Part shown: positions 10,407-19,422 of the stretch, piece after piece
How positions within the stretch are numbered: position 1 is the stretch's first letter
Layout: each line of letters opens with the position of its first letter
DNA from: Mesotaenium endlicherianum
Taxonomy: Eukaryota; Streptophyta; Zygnematophyceae; Zygnematales; Mesotaeniaceae
Reading direction: 5' to 3'
Length of the DNA: 38,833 nt
Assembly: GCA_009602735.1 (NCBI GenBank)
Contig: WELA01011287.1
Span: forward strand, 1,397 to 40,229
The notes under the pieces: model-generated
Databases searched by the model: none
The model's input: the letters and a program-made list of their open reading frames with translations, nothing else
Told to the model about the DNA's origin: nothing
Translations under genes and position numbers: made by a program

Positions 10407-11162
10407 CTGAGTTAGAACGGCATGAGCAAGCGTAAGTGAGATTCGTCGCAACTGTCGCTACTATCTGCACCGTCCAAAGTGAATCGACTGCCTGTGCGTG
10501 GTCTGAACTGCACAGAAACAAACAATCGGCTTCCAGGCCCGTCGTCCAGAGCCCTCCGCCCCCCATGAGTATGGGTGCGCAGCTATACACGACACGTTCC
10601 CACACGTGCCAGTAAGAACGCATTCTCAAACTTAACGTCGTCGGTCTCAGTTGGTCGCAGTTGGTCAAGTACGTGCTGGTTACTGGCAGTCCCAAGCAGT
10701 CCGTTTCAGGCGCTTTAAGAAAGCAACTTCTCTCGAATTTGCGTCAATTGGCGTCGAGGCCGGACCTTGGGCTCCCGCGCGCTTTCCCCCCACACCTCTA
10801 TGTGATGCAATAATGCCATTTAATTTGCACTTTTTCCAAGTAGGAATCTCAGAGTGACGTTGATACGAAGCTTGAACTTGGAGTCGCTTGGAGTGGACAG
10901 TCGACGATAATGTCAGATTCTGAATCCATGATCTCATATGCGCGACTGTTACGGTCTTAGCTCCCAACACTTTAGCAAGTAACTAGGAGGATCACAGGTA
11001 GGCGCAACTTAGATGACCTTAGAGATCGCTTTCGTATGGGTACACTAGCTCTCGCATCATCTTGAGCATGTCTGTGCTGAGGAAGGTTCAAATGAAGCTG
11101 TCAATTCAGCGTTTGGCGAATTAAGATCCGCCTCAAATGTGTTCAAAGTTCTCAGTCAAGTC
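10407..11162. other. Divergent intergenic region, no gene recognised
   Basis: This lies between the 5' ends of the ADP/ATP carrier (-) and the ceramide synthase (+) and probably holds both promoters. Minus-strand frames across 10228-10970 are open but lack ATG starts or domain similarity. A plus frame is open from 11049 into the ceramide synthase ATG at 11163 without an ATG of its own. Confidence 0.4.
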
Positions 11163-13580
11163 ATGCCATCATATTGGGAGCAGGAGGTCTACCCTGCTTG
11201 GAATGACTACTACCAAGTGATCTTTTTTTCATTGTTATTCCCAACAGCACGTCTCCTTCTTAATCGCCTAATCTTTGAGGTTAGTGCTCTGATGAGTTCT
11301 TGTAGCTCCCCGTGTCTAGCTTATTTGGACCTTTATTTTTTGTCCTTCAAATCTGGCGACTGGCCATCTTTTTACAGTCTCCTGTTTGTTGAACCTGGCT
11401 TTGTAGATTTCATGAGTGCAGAGATTAGGGCGAAGAGTTCTTCATCCGACAGAAAAAAAGCGTGTAGGTCATCACTCGGATGCAGGAACTAAATTACTTA
11501 TAAAGTTTCAAGAATCAAGTTGGAAGTTTTTGTATTATGGTGTTACGTGGGTGTACGCCTTTGTAATTACCTATCCAGAGCCATGGTTTGGAAACACAGC
11601 TGCTTTCTGGGAAGGTTGGCCGGGTCAGTCACTAAAGTGAGTATCCAGTCTTTGCCTTCGCTCTTCTATGCACTATAAGCTTCACCAACTGTCCTCCTTA
11701 TGCAATGTAGGTTCCCTTTAAGTCATGCTGGAGAATGCTGGTACCAGTATTCAGACCTCACTTCGTTATCAAGTCCAAAGTGGCATGTTTATTCAAACCG
11801 TTTGCTAGGGGGATGGGATTGATATGTGATATGTGCTCCTCTCATGATCCAAAATGAAAAAGAAAGCTGCCAACGTGCCCAGTGTGTACTTCTATTTGAC
11901 GTATTTTCTGCAGGAACAAGCTGAAAATATACTACACTGCCCAGTGCGGTTTTTATGTATACAGTGTGGCTGCCCTTCTCTTTTGGGAGACACGTAGAAA
12001 AGACTTCGGTGTCATGATGACCCATCATGTCGTAACTGTCATCCTTCTAGGCTACTCATACATAACAGGGTAAGTGCTAACCATGAGACTTGTCCCTACG
12101 TGAAAATTTCAGTCATCATGGTGTTTGTAGTAATGTCTGCTGTAGAGCTATTACAAGCTTGCCTACCACTGCATTAGACAAAGAAGCTGTACTAGGCTGC
12201 AATGATGCATCTAGTTTCTGGGCTACACTATGCTTTTTCCAGTGCCTTTGCCTTGGTTGCCATGCCACTGTCAGCATGCTGCAAATAAGCATTGCTCAAA
12301 TTCAATGTGTATCCTACACGTGGAATGGCGAGTTTCTTAGCAATGGGGATGAGATGTTGTCTGAGACGTTCTGACAGCCAAAAATGGTCTTGTGTATACT
12401 CTTTGTTCTGACATGCTGCTACCCTGAGCGTTGCAGAAATTTCCGTGTAGGCTCCATTGTGCTTGCCCTCCATGACTTCAGTGATATCCTTCTAGAAGGA
12501 GCAAAGCTCTTCAAATATGCTGGGAATGAGGCTATCGCGAGTGTTTTATTTGGGCTTTTTGCTCTTTCGTGGTTACTCTTACGCCTCGTATACTTCCCGT
12601 TCTGGATCATCTGGAGTACAAGGTACGCAGTACACATTGTGTATGTTGATGGCATTCCTGCTTGCAGATGTAAGGATTTATCATGTTGTCATGTGGCATA
12701 CCTTGCATACCATCAGCCAGCCAACCTTTCGATCCCACTTTACACCTCTTCAAAGAAAAAGCACGTTGATGCGCTATTTCCTCGTTTTGACAGCACATTT
12801 ATTGGTCGTCTAGTGGAACAGAATGGGTTGTGTTGTTTGTTCACCTAGTATGTCTTCTCGAGTAAGAAGAAGGTCTATTGAGCATACTGCTGCCCATGTT
12901 GCTTGCGTTGCTTTGGACACTTGTGTCGCGATAAAGGGTAGCATAGTTTTATTTATTGGGTGCCTTAAGAGCTCTTATTATTCTCTGACCTCTTTTCTTG
13001 TCATTATATTGCCTGTTGCAGTATTGAGCTTGTACATTATGCAACAGATGCCTTCAAGATCAAATATTACCATTTCAACACGCTGCTCATCACGTTGCTA
13101 GCTATGCATATGTACTGGTGGGTCCTCATCTGTCGGATGATTATGAAGCAGTTACAGAATGCAGGAAGAGTTACAGACGATGTTCGCTCAGGTATGTCCG
13201 TCATTCTTCCTAATACTTATACCACTACAATATCACGTGTCTATCACCCTAGAGATGCGATGTGACGTGGTTTTGGTTGTATCCAGCAACAAATGCCGGT
13301 CATGTCTAAGTACTACAGGAGGGACTATCATGAGACGTCAATTGCACCTCACTTAAGGTGCAGCTTAAAAGTGAGGAAATAATATTTTAGTGGGTAATTT
13401 GGTCCTACAGTGGTCTGATCACCTGGTAAGTACTCAAACAGCAGAATCATCGTATTGGTGTTTTAACTCCAAGAGGATGGACTTCTGCTTACTTGCTCTT
13501 CAACAAGGAGATTCATTGTCTCTCTGTTGATGCCCTTCTTTGGCGTCACAATATGTGCAGATGACGAAGATGACGATTAG
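11163..13580 (+). CDS. Ceramide synthase, LAG1/TLC-domain (6 exons)
   Basis: Exons 11163-11279, 11422-11636, 11914-12069, 12437-12622, 13022-13191 and 13561-13580 have GT-AG borders and consistent phases, giving 287 residues (plant LAG1 homologues are about 300). The enzyme N-acylates sphingoid bases with fatty acyl-CoA in the endoplasmic reticulum. The start MPSYWEQEVYP matches the usual N-terminus, followed by a first membrane segment and the TLC domain. The Lag1 motif is intact: H148-H149 in MTHHVVT, then LHDFSDILLE with H175, D176 and D179. Several hydrophobic segments include LLFGLFALSWLLLRL-type helices. The protein ends in an acidic DDEDDD tail encoded mostly by the 20-nt last exon. 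A frame stays open upstream of the ATG to 11049, so a longer N-terminus from an upstream exon cannot be excluded. Confidence 0.92.
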
Positions 13581-14275
13581 CCGTTCTCTATGCATATCTA
13601 ATGGTGGCAGCTGGCCGTTGGAGCATCCCCCTTAGTATTTCTTAATGCTTACTTGCAACTATTTACTTCTTGTTGACTATCTTGGCACCCATACCTATCT
13701 TAGTATCCATATTAGAACTCCCTTTACTGGCATGTTGTCTATGTTCACACATTAATGTGCACATGGAATAGCAGCCACTGTCTTGCAGCTGCACAAATGT
13801 CAAGATTGACGACCCAGTGACTCGTCTTAAAATTGCAGATTGCTGTCATTGCAGATGTTTGTGCTTTTATTGTATGAGAAAGCCTTCAAGGCGATAAATT
13901 TTGAGTCAATCATACTGGTGAGCAATGTGGATGACTAGCTGAGCTTTGATGGCCCGATTGATGAATGAGACATTATGCTCTATTGAGCAATTCTACTAAT
14001 TTCAAGTTTGTTTGTTAAGTCGAGGAGTACGTGCTATAATAGAGTCCACATTTGACTTGATGAGTCGAGAGACGCAAACGTGTACTATACTACTTAGGCT
14101 AGGTTGCACGTAGGAGTTGTGGTGGTCGTGTTGCTAACTCTAAAAGTGGTGCAACCCATGCTGGCCCAAAAAGGCCTCCGACGAGAGCAACCCAAGGACC
14201 TTGCCGACCTCTTCCGGCGCTTGTTATCAGTGCAGCGCCTCAAACTTCCTATCGCAATATAGACTGGCTCTCTGC

Positions 14276-14412
14276 AATGTCGAGTGCAAGATGAAGAAAC
14301 TATGGATCCTAGCTGGTAATGTGAGTAAAACCCCCCGAATGCCAAGTGGGGGAAAGGCCCACTGCCCTTCTTGCAATAAAGAAGCAAAAACACCTTTGAG
14401 ATAATAAACTAA
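14276..14412 (+). repeat. Diverged direct repeat, copy A
   Basis: Shares GCAAGATGAAGA, CTATGGATCCTAGCTGG, AAGTGGGGGAAA and GCCCTTCTT, in order, with 15253-15378, and ends near a purine-rich GAGAGAGGGAG run as copy B does. Identity is roughly three quarters by eye. It is an unidentified dispersed repeat; SINE-like or a relic of a larger element are both possible. Confidence 0.6.
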
Positions 14413-15252
14413 CCCTACGAGGAAGAGAGGGAGACGGATCATCAAGGTAGAACTATGAGTGGTCTTGGGCAGATATTGACGGTTATGTTCTCTTTCTCTC
14501 AGGAGAGAGAGTTATGGCAGTCATTAAACTCCGTCGTAGACGAGATCAAAGAGCGTATACACAAGGCGAGCTAAAGTGCGAGATATTCGTCTCATAGGAG
14601 CTACCACATCTCCTAGATTGCCCTTCAGATTACACGATGAGGAAGAATTGAGAGTGAATAAGTTTTCTTTGATTTGGATGCACTCACAGACATACAAGAA
14701 GCAATGAGGAATCAGTCAATGACAGTCTGGGCAACTTCTCGCTTTTGGCTTCTATTCTCTCTCTCTTGTCTATGCAAATTCTCGCTGGCCGGCTAAGCAA
14801 GCAAGACTTGTTATCGTAAAGAAACGCGTTCTCATTAAGTGGGCATGGGCAGCCTCAACGCTCAACACACTCCCTATTCACAGGGTCCGGCCCGCTGTGA
14901 TGTGGCCGCATCGTGGAACCCCTTCCCACTAACTAATAGTTCATAAACCGGTAGTTGCCATCGTAGGGCGGTCGGTTTGTGCTAACCCACGACATGCGGT
15001 GGCGAGGCGCGTGTGAAAGTTGGTGGGTAGCACTGAGTCAGGGGCGTCTCATGGTAGCTCAATAGCGACCTAATGAGAAGACTCAAAAACCAAGACCTCC
15101 TTCTTTTGAAGACTCGTGGTTTAGAAACCCTCACCTACCATCCCACTCCCCTTCCCCGTGCAACTATAGCAACTAGGCAAGACGACTGAAAACTGGTAGA
15201 ACAAAATGAGGCATGACGGCTATTGCAGCATGGAGTGTCAAGGGCTAGCAGT

Positions 15253-15378
15253 GTCGAGAGCAAGATGAAGACTATGGATCCTAGCTGGCACTGGGTATAA
15301 ACCTTCTTAATGCTAAGTGGGGGAAAAGCCCAACGCCCTTCTTAGAAAAAGGAAAATTATTCAAGATAATGACTAAGC
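15253..15378 (+). repeat. Diverged direct repeat, copy B
   Basis: Partner of 14276-14412, about 977 bp downstream in the same orientation with the same order of shared blocks. It runs almost directly into the GA microsatellite at 15386. Confidence 0.6.
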
Positions 15379-15382
15379 TTAA

Positions 15383-15385
<3 letters not shown>

Positions 15386-15420
<35 letters not shown>
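15386..15420 (+). repeat. (GA)n microsatellite abutting an F2 LTR
   Basis: About 17 GA units end exactly where the F2 LTR terminus TGAAATGAAT begins at 15421. Either F2 inserted into a GA tract or the tract expanded at the border; the original target duplication cannot be read within it. Confidence 0.9.
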
Positions 15421-15424
<4 letters not shown>

Positions 15425-16141
15425 ATGAATCGACTTACCATATAGGCGATTAACAATTAATGAAGATCTTTATATCAGCAAGTAATCTTTATGGTATTTT
15501 CCGTTAACTGCTTAAACGGCAAAGGACAACACACTAGCATTGAATAATACTTGTAAGTCAAATGCGAGTAAACTAGCATCAATAATGCAAATCAGTAAAC
15601 TCATACATAAGCAAGGTTAGAAGACAGTGCGTATCAATGGCTTCTCGCCTTGGATTCAAATCTCTCTCAGTCAGCTGTACAAGAGAGTTGGCCTCGTTTC
15701 CAAATGCCGAACTCGAGAGCAACGCCTAGCATATGTACATGGAATGAGTTTACTGTTCAACGGCCAGTGCGATGGCACCGCCTACCCGGGAGTTAACCAC
15801 GTTGGTAGGACCTCGGTTAACCAAATCCACCGCCATCTCCCATCATCCCGAATCGCCATCCATCATAGGCATGTCATCTGGCCATTCATCTAGCATACCA
15901 CACTTAGATGCATATCGAGGCAGTTCGCTGCTACCGAGTACGGAAGTCAGCTGGCTGTCAAAGAATGTGTCAGCAGGCTGACTTAAGCTGACTTCAGCCT
16001 GCTGCTTTCGGCTGAGTCATTAAATTGATATTAAATATAAAGTCCAGCAGACTGATTATTAACTAGAGTGCAACACGCTGAATTTATTTAACTGTTATAT
16101 TTAAATGAATATTATATCAACCAATATACTGATTCATTACA
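15421..16141 (-). mobile_element. F2 LTR, minus orientation (copy 1)
   Basis: A 721-bp LTR; on the minus strand it starts TGTAATGAATC and ends GATTCATTTCA, so its ends are TG...CA with imperfect inverted termini. It is nearly full length compared with the copies at 27331 and 32382. To its right, in minus-strand upstream order, lie the polypurine tract (ATCCCTCCAACTTA on plus, 16142-16155) and the hairpin at 16160-16176, so it is a 3' LTR. Confidence 0.85.
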
Positions 16142-16274
16142 ATCCCTCCAACTTAACATGTTGTCGCCTAGACAACACTGACACAGGGTACATAGGTTTC
16201 CCCAATTGAAATTACTGATCCCTCTCCCATCCAGCATCTCCCATCCAGCATGCTGTACCCTTGGCCCTCCGCCC

Positions 16275-16487
16275 TTAGGAGGGAGATGACCCTGGGGCCC
16301 TATGGTCAGGGGAATCAGTCCTCCTCCTGTCTTGGGGTCTTCTGAAGCCTGTCAGAGATGCAGGTTCCGTGTAGGGACCCGGCGAAGAACGCAGTAACTG
16401 TGCTGTTTCCTCCTGCACGGTCTGAAACTGAATGGAGGCAGCCTTCTCCTGGGCATCCCTCAAACTGACTGGTACATATACCGGCAT
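16275..16487 (-). pseudogene. F2 ORF3 C-terminal fragment, minus strand
   Basis: Encodes the last 70 residues of F2 ORF3, from MPVYVPVSLR through QEETAQLL to the C-terminus. It is closely similar to the end of the intact copy at 33188. It breaks off at 16487 against a piece of the same gene in the opposite orientation, so it is only a remnant. Confidence 0.8.
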
Positions 16488-17110
16488 CCCTCTCGGGAAG
16501 AGCTGGAGCAGCTGATAGAGGAGATCCCAGCAGTCTCAGAGGAGCCAGGGGAAGAGGAGGAGGAGTCAGAGGAAGAAGAGGAGGCAGGCGAGGAAGAGGA
16601 CACTAGCCCCGCTGTGATCCAGACACCTGCCACATCCCCTGTAATGGAGAAGACTGGATTGGACGGGGCAGACATAGCTCTGCACCAGCTCGTTGAAGAG
16701 GGAGAACTTGGCTGGGAATTGCCAGAGGACAGAGCCCATCTGCAGGCGTAGAGACCCAGTCAGTTAGGGCAGACAGGAGGGCTGCTAGGGAAATAGCCAG
16801 AGGCTTGCCAGCATCTCCCTCGCAGAGAGGACATGTGCTCTTGGCCCATGTCATGCAACATCCTTCTGGGATGCCGGTATATGTGCCTGTCAGTTTGAGG
16901 GATGCTCAGGAGAAGGCTGCTTCCATTCATTTTCATACTGTGCAGGAGGAAACGGCCCAGTTCCTGCGTTCTCCCCTTGGTTTCCCCTACTCGGAGGCCC
17001 CAGGCTTCAGGAGACCCCAAGACAGGGAGGAGGTCTGGCTCTCGGTCTCGCTCCCCTGACCGTAGAGCCCCAGGAACATCTTCCCTCATAAGGACAGTAG
17101 GCTGAGGGCG
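16488..17110 (+). pseudogene. F2 ORF3 C-terminal half, plus strand, broken frames
   Basis: Starts abruptly at SREELEQ (about residue 362 of the intact protein) and continues through the acidic tract to a stop around 16750. The sequence then resumes in another frame with GLPASPSQRG and MPVYVPVSLR, running into a further shifted end. It forms an inverted repeat with 16275-16487. A polypurine tract and an F2 LTR follow at 17246-17260, so it is the 3' end of a plus-oriented F2 copy. Confidence 0.75.
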
Positions 17111-17224
17111 GAGGGGTAGCACATTGTTAGTGATCCCCACAGTGAGGCATCAGTGTTGGAGCAAGAGGCGGTGGGAGGGAGATCAGTACTTTCAGTTGGG
17201 GAAGACCATGTACCCAGTATTAGT

Positions 17225-17259
17225 GTTATTGAGGCGACAACCTGTTAAGTTGGAGGGAT
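17225..17259 (+). promoter_or_regulatory. F2 hairpin and polypurine tract (plus strand)
   Basis: GTTATTG-AGG-CGACAAC (one mismatch from the family stem GTTGTCG/CGACAAC) is followed by TAAGTTGGAGGGAT and then the LTR start TGTAATG at 17260. The purine tract is the expected plus-strand DNA primer. Confidence 0.65.
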
Positions 17260-17400
17260 TGTAATGAATCAGTATATTGGTAGACATAATACCCATTTAA
17301 ATATAATAGTCAAATAAGTTCAGCCTGCTGACCTTTAGTTAATATTGAGTCTGCTAGATTTATACAATAATCAGTTTAATGACTCAGCCGGGAGCAGCAG
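17260..17400 (+). mobile_element. F2 LTR, plus orientation, left part (split by F1)
   Basis: The first 141 bp of an F2 LTR from TGTAATGAATC to GCAGCAG, where F1 inserted. The rest resumes at 24680. Its last five bases AGCAG are the left copy of the F1 target duplication. Confidence 0.9.
17396..17400 (+). repeat. F1 target-site duplication, left copy (AGCAG)
   Basis: AGCAG lies directly before TGTAACG and recurs at 24675-24679 directly after CGTCACA. The uninterrupted F2 LTR at 27331 has the site once, which confirms the duplication. Confidence 0.95.
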
Positions 17401-18361
17401 TGTAACGATCTGAGTTTTTTAGGCGTATTTGGGACGTATTTGGTAATTTCCCAATTACCTAAAATACGTTATGCTATTTATCATAAGTTATTTGATAAAT
17501 GATTGCATCACATTAAATTATTCGCCACACACGTGTGCCGATTAATTCCCGGTCGATTGGCGAAACGACCGAGATACTATTGCAAAAAGCGTCGTAACGT
17601 AATTTGACTACTTCGCAAAAGTACGACATAATTATTCATAAAGTTACTTTGAATAATGATGAGATGATAATTTAATCAATCATTGTTTGATTAAGTTATT
17701 TTGATTGTCATTATTACGAATGATGGACAATCACAGATTTCGGGTCACGACTAGTCGTAATACGAAGAAATTGTCGTATCATTAATACGAACAAACAGTC
17801 GTAAAGTCAAACAAAACGAAATATGCAAAGTCGCTTTGCATCCGAGCAGATTCGTAGCCGCGACTTTCGTTTGAAACGTTCACACCTAACCGATTGGCCA
17901 AAGTAGCTTCTTAAACTACCGGTTCATGACGAAAGCATGTGTACGCGACTTCGCGATCAATCGCAACTTTTTCGGAAAGTCGCGAGAACGCGAAAACGCC
18001 CGTTTGGCGCGAAACGGTTTTTCGGAAACCGTCGAAAAGTCTCCAAACGGCCAACTGCGCGTTTCGAGCATTCGGCCAAATGCGGCCGAATGGGACACGT
18101 CCCTTTGACCGTTTTCGTTGAACATGAACCAGTGCCCTAGGTGGTGACTCGAAGCACTCCAGTGCCTCATGTTGTGCAGGTATAAATACCTGCAGAGTCA
18201 TTGTGAGTGCAACTCTCACAAGCACACATTCTACGTTAGTTCTCACTTTCGCTCTTTCGAGTATTCGTCAATTTCCACGAGTATACAGATTTTCCTCCCA
18301 CTTGAATTAAATATTCCTTGAATACCGAGGAGAGATCCTCTCGAAAAGCAGAAACGTCACA
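17401..18361 (+). repeat. F1 5' LTR
   Basis: 961 bp from TGTAACGATCTG to AAACGTCACA. It is rich in CGA/TCG-containing short inverted motifs and carries a TATA element inside a perfect palindrome at 18175-18194, placing the transcription start about 30 bp further on. Partner LTR is 23722-24674. Confidence 0.93.
18175..18194 (+). promoter_or_regulatory. F1 TATA box inside a perfect palindrome
   Basis: TGCAGGTAT and ATACCTGCA are perfect inverted repeats flanking AA, with TATAAATA at the centre. The same 20 bases occur in the 3' LTR at 24488-24507. The position in U3 fits a core promoter. Confidence 0.75.
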
Positions 18362-18362
18362 T

Positions 18363-18375
18363 TGGTATCGGAGCC
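18363..18375 (+). other. F1 primer binding site
   Basis: TGGTATCGGAGCC begins one base after the 5' LTR. It matches the usual plant initiator tRNA-Met site TGGTATCAGAGC except for G in place of A at position 8. F2 has the same G. Confidence 0.85.
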
Positions 18376-18563
18376 GATCTCGATTTCTCCAAGGAATTTT
18401 TAATTTTTTTTAGTGGCTGGAATATATTTTTGGGAAAATATATTTGGGGCCATTTTTCGTATTGGGAAGGTCACCCATCCCAGTACTGCCCTGACTCCCG
18501 GTCGCTTATCATGTTTCGACGGGAAATTTTTTCTCTCTCTTCCGGCGCTATCTCGGCTTCCAT

Positions 18564-19422
18564 ATGGAGGGCGACAATGGTGCCGCTGCAACTGCTGCCG
18601 CTACTGCCGCCGCCGCTGCAGCTGCTCTTCCCGCTCCTGTCGTCACCAGCAGCGATGCTGAAGGATTGCCCGCCGAGCCAATCTCGCCGCGCACTTTCCA
18701 GCAAACCATTTACAACGCTTCACGGCCTTGACGACTGACAGTCAAACCATGACAATGGCACTTAGTACTTTGTCCGACGTCATTGGTCGTACAGAAGACC
18801 GTGTTAACCTCGCTGAAGCCACTCATACTGAGTTGGCCGACCTTGTCACTCGCTTCGTTGCTGCCATGGACACTCACCCTTCGATTGGTCCTTTTTTACA
18901 GGCTGCCCAAGGGATGCCGGGCCCATCAGGGACCGCAGGCGACAACGCCAACACGCCAATCCCGCCCATCATCCTTGGGCAGGCCGCGGCACCAACGCCT
19001 TCGTACAAACCATCGCCGCCTGAAAAGTTTCAAGGCGGCCCCAATTCTGATGTACGCCGTTTTCTCAAAGAACTCAAAACCTTCTTTGCGTTAGCGAAAG
19101 TAGCCCCTGCCGACCAAGCCATGATGGCTTCCACTTTTCTCAAGGGGGATGCATCGCAGTTATGGCATGGGACTGAGAGGGGGCCCATCACTTTCGAGGA
19201 GTTTAGTACCGAGTTACGCAATTCTTTTGGGCGTCACAACCCATCCACTAGTCCACCTCCCAAGATAGGCAAAATAGACAACACCGAAGCTCGCAATCGT
19301 ATGATGACCAGAGGGCTGTGTTTTGGCTGTGGGAAGCAAGGGCATAGATCTCGCAATGTCCTACTAGGAGGGATTCGAGAAACGATCCCAAGGGGAAAGG
19401 CAAGGGGCCTTTAAAAGAGTAG
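18564..19422 (+). pseudogene. F1 gag with two frame breaks
   Basis: The first ATG is at 18564 (MEGDNG then an alanine-rich run), and that frame stops near 18724. The body continues in another frame from about 18728 to 19350 with the capsid core (PPEKFQGG, then FLKGDASQLWHG). A CCHC knuckle follows: C19319, second Cys, and His at 19343 are in this frame, but the fourth Cys (19357) and the basic tail are one base out, so a single-base loss lies between 19345 and 19357. The tail frame ends TAG at 19420-19422, just after the slippery site. Gag would form the particle and bind RNA. The capsid-knuckle distance looks short, so an internal deletion is possible. Confidence 0.8.
19410..19416 (+). promoter_or_regulatory. 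F1 -1 ribosomal frameshift slippery heptamer
   Basis: T TTA AAA in the gag frame (codons CCT TTA AAA GAG TAG) fits the X XXY YYZ rule, and the gag stop is 3 bases after the heptamer. Slipping back one base enters exactly the pol frame, which is open from here through protease. Downstream RNA structure was not assessed. Confidence 0.75.

Larger units (their letters stand above)
13581..15385. other. Non-coding interval between the gene and transposon islands
   Basis: No gene is supported. The first part is 3' UTR of the ceramide synthase gene. The interval contains a diverged direct repeat pair (14276-14412 and 15253-15378) and GC-rich segments around 14880-15060 that look repetitive in composition but were not identified. 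Confidence 0.4.

Noticed and set aside
10228..10695. 155-codon minus-strand frame upstream of the ADP/ATP carrier
   Set aside because: It starts without an ATG and has no recognisable content; part of it is better explained by a candidate leader exon in another frame.
15627..15893. Protein-like small frames repeated in all F2 LTRs (also 24992, 27722, 29927, 32588)
   Set aside because: They are conserved only as part of recent LTR copies, with different starts and ends per copy and on different strands relative to the LTR.
17911..18246. Open frames inside the F1 LTRs (same in 24224-24559)
   Set aside because: They overlap the U3 promoter palindrome and both strands are open because of CGA/TCG-rich sequence. 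They are repeated only because the LTR is; no domain is seen.
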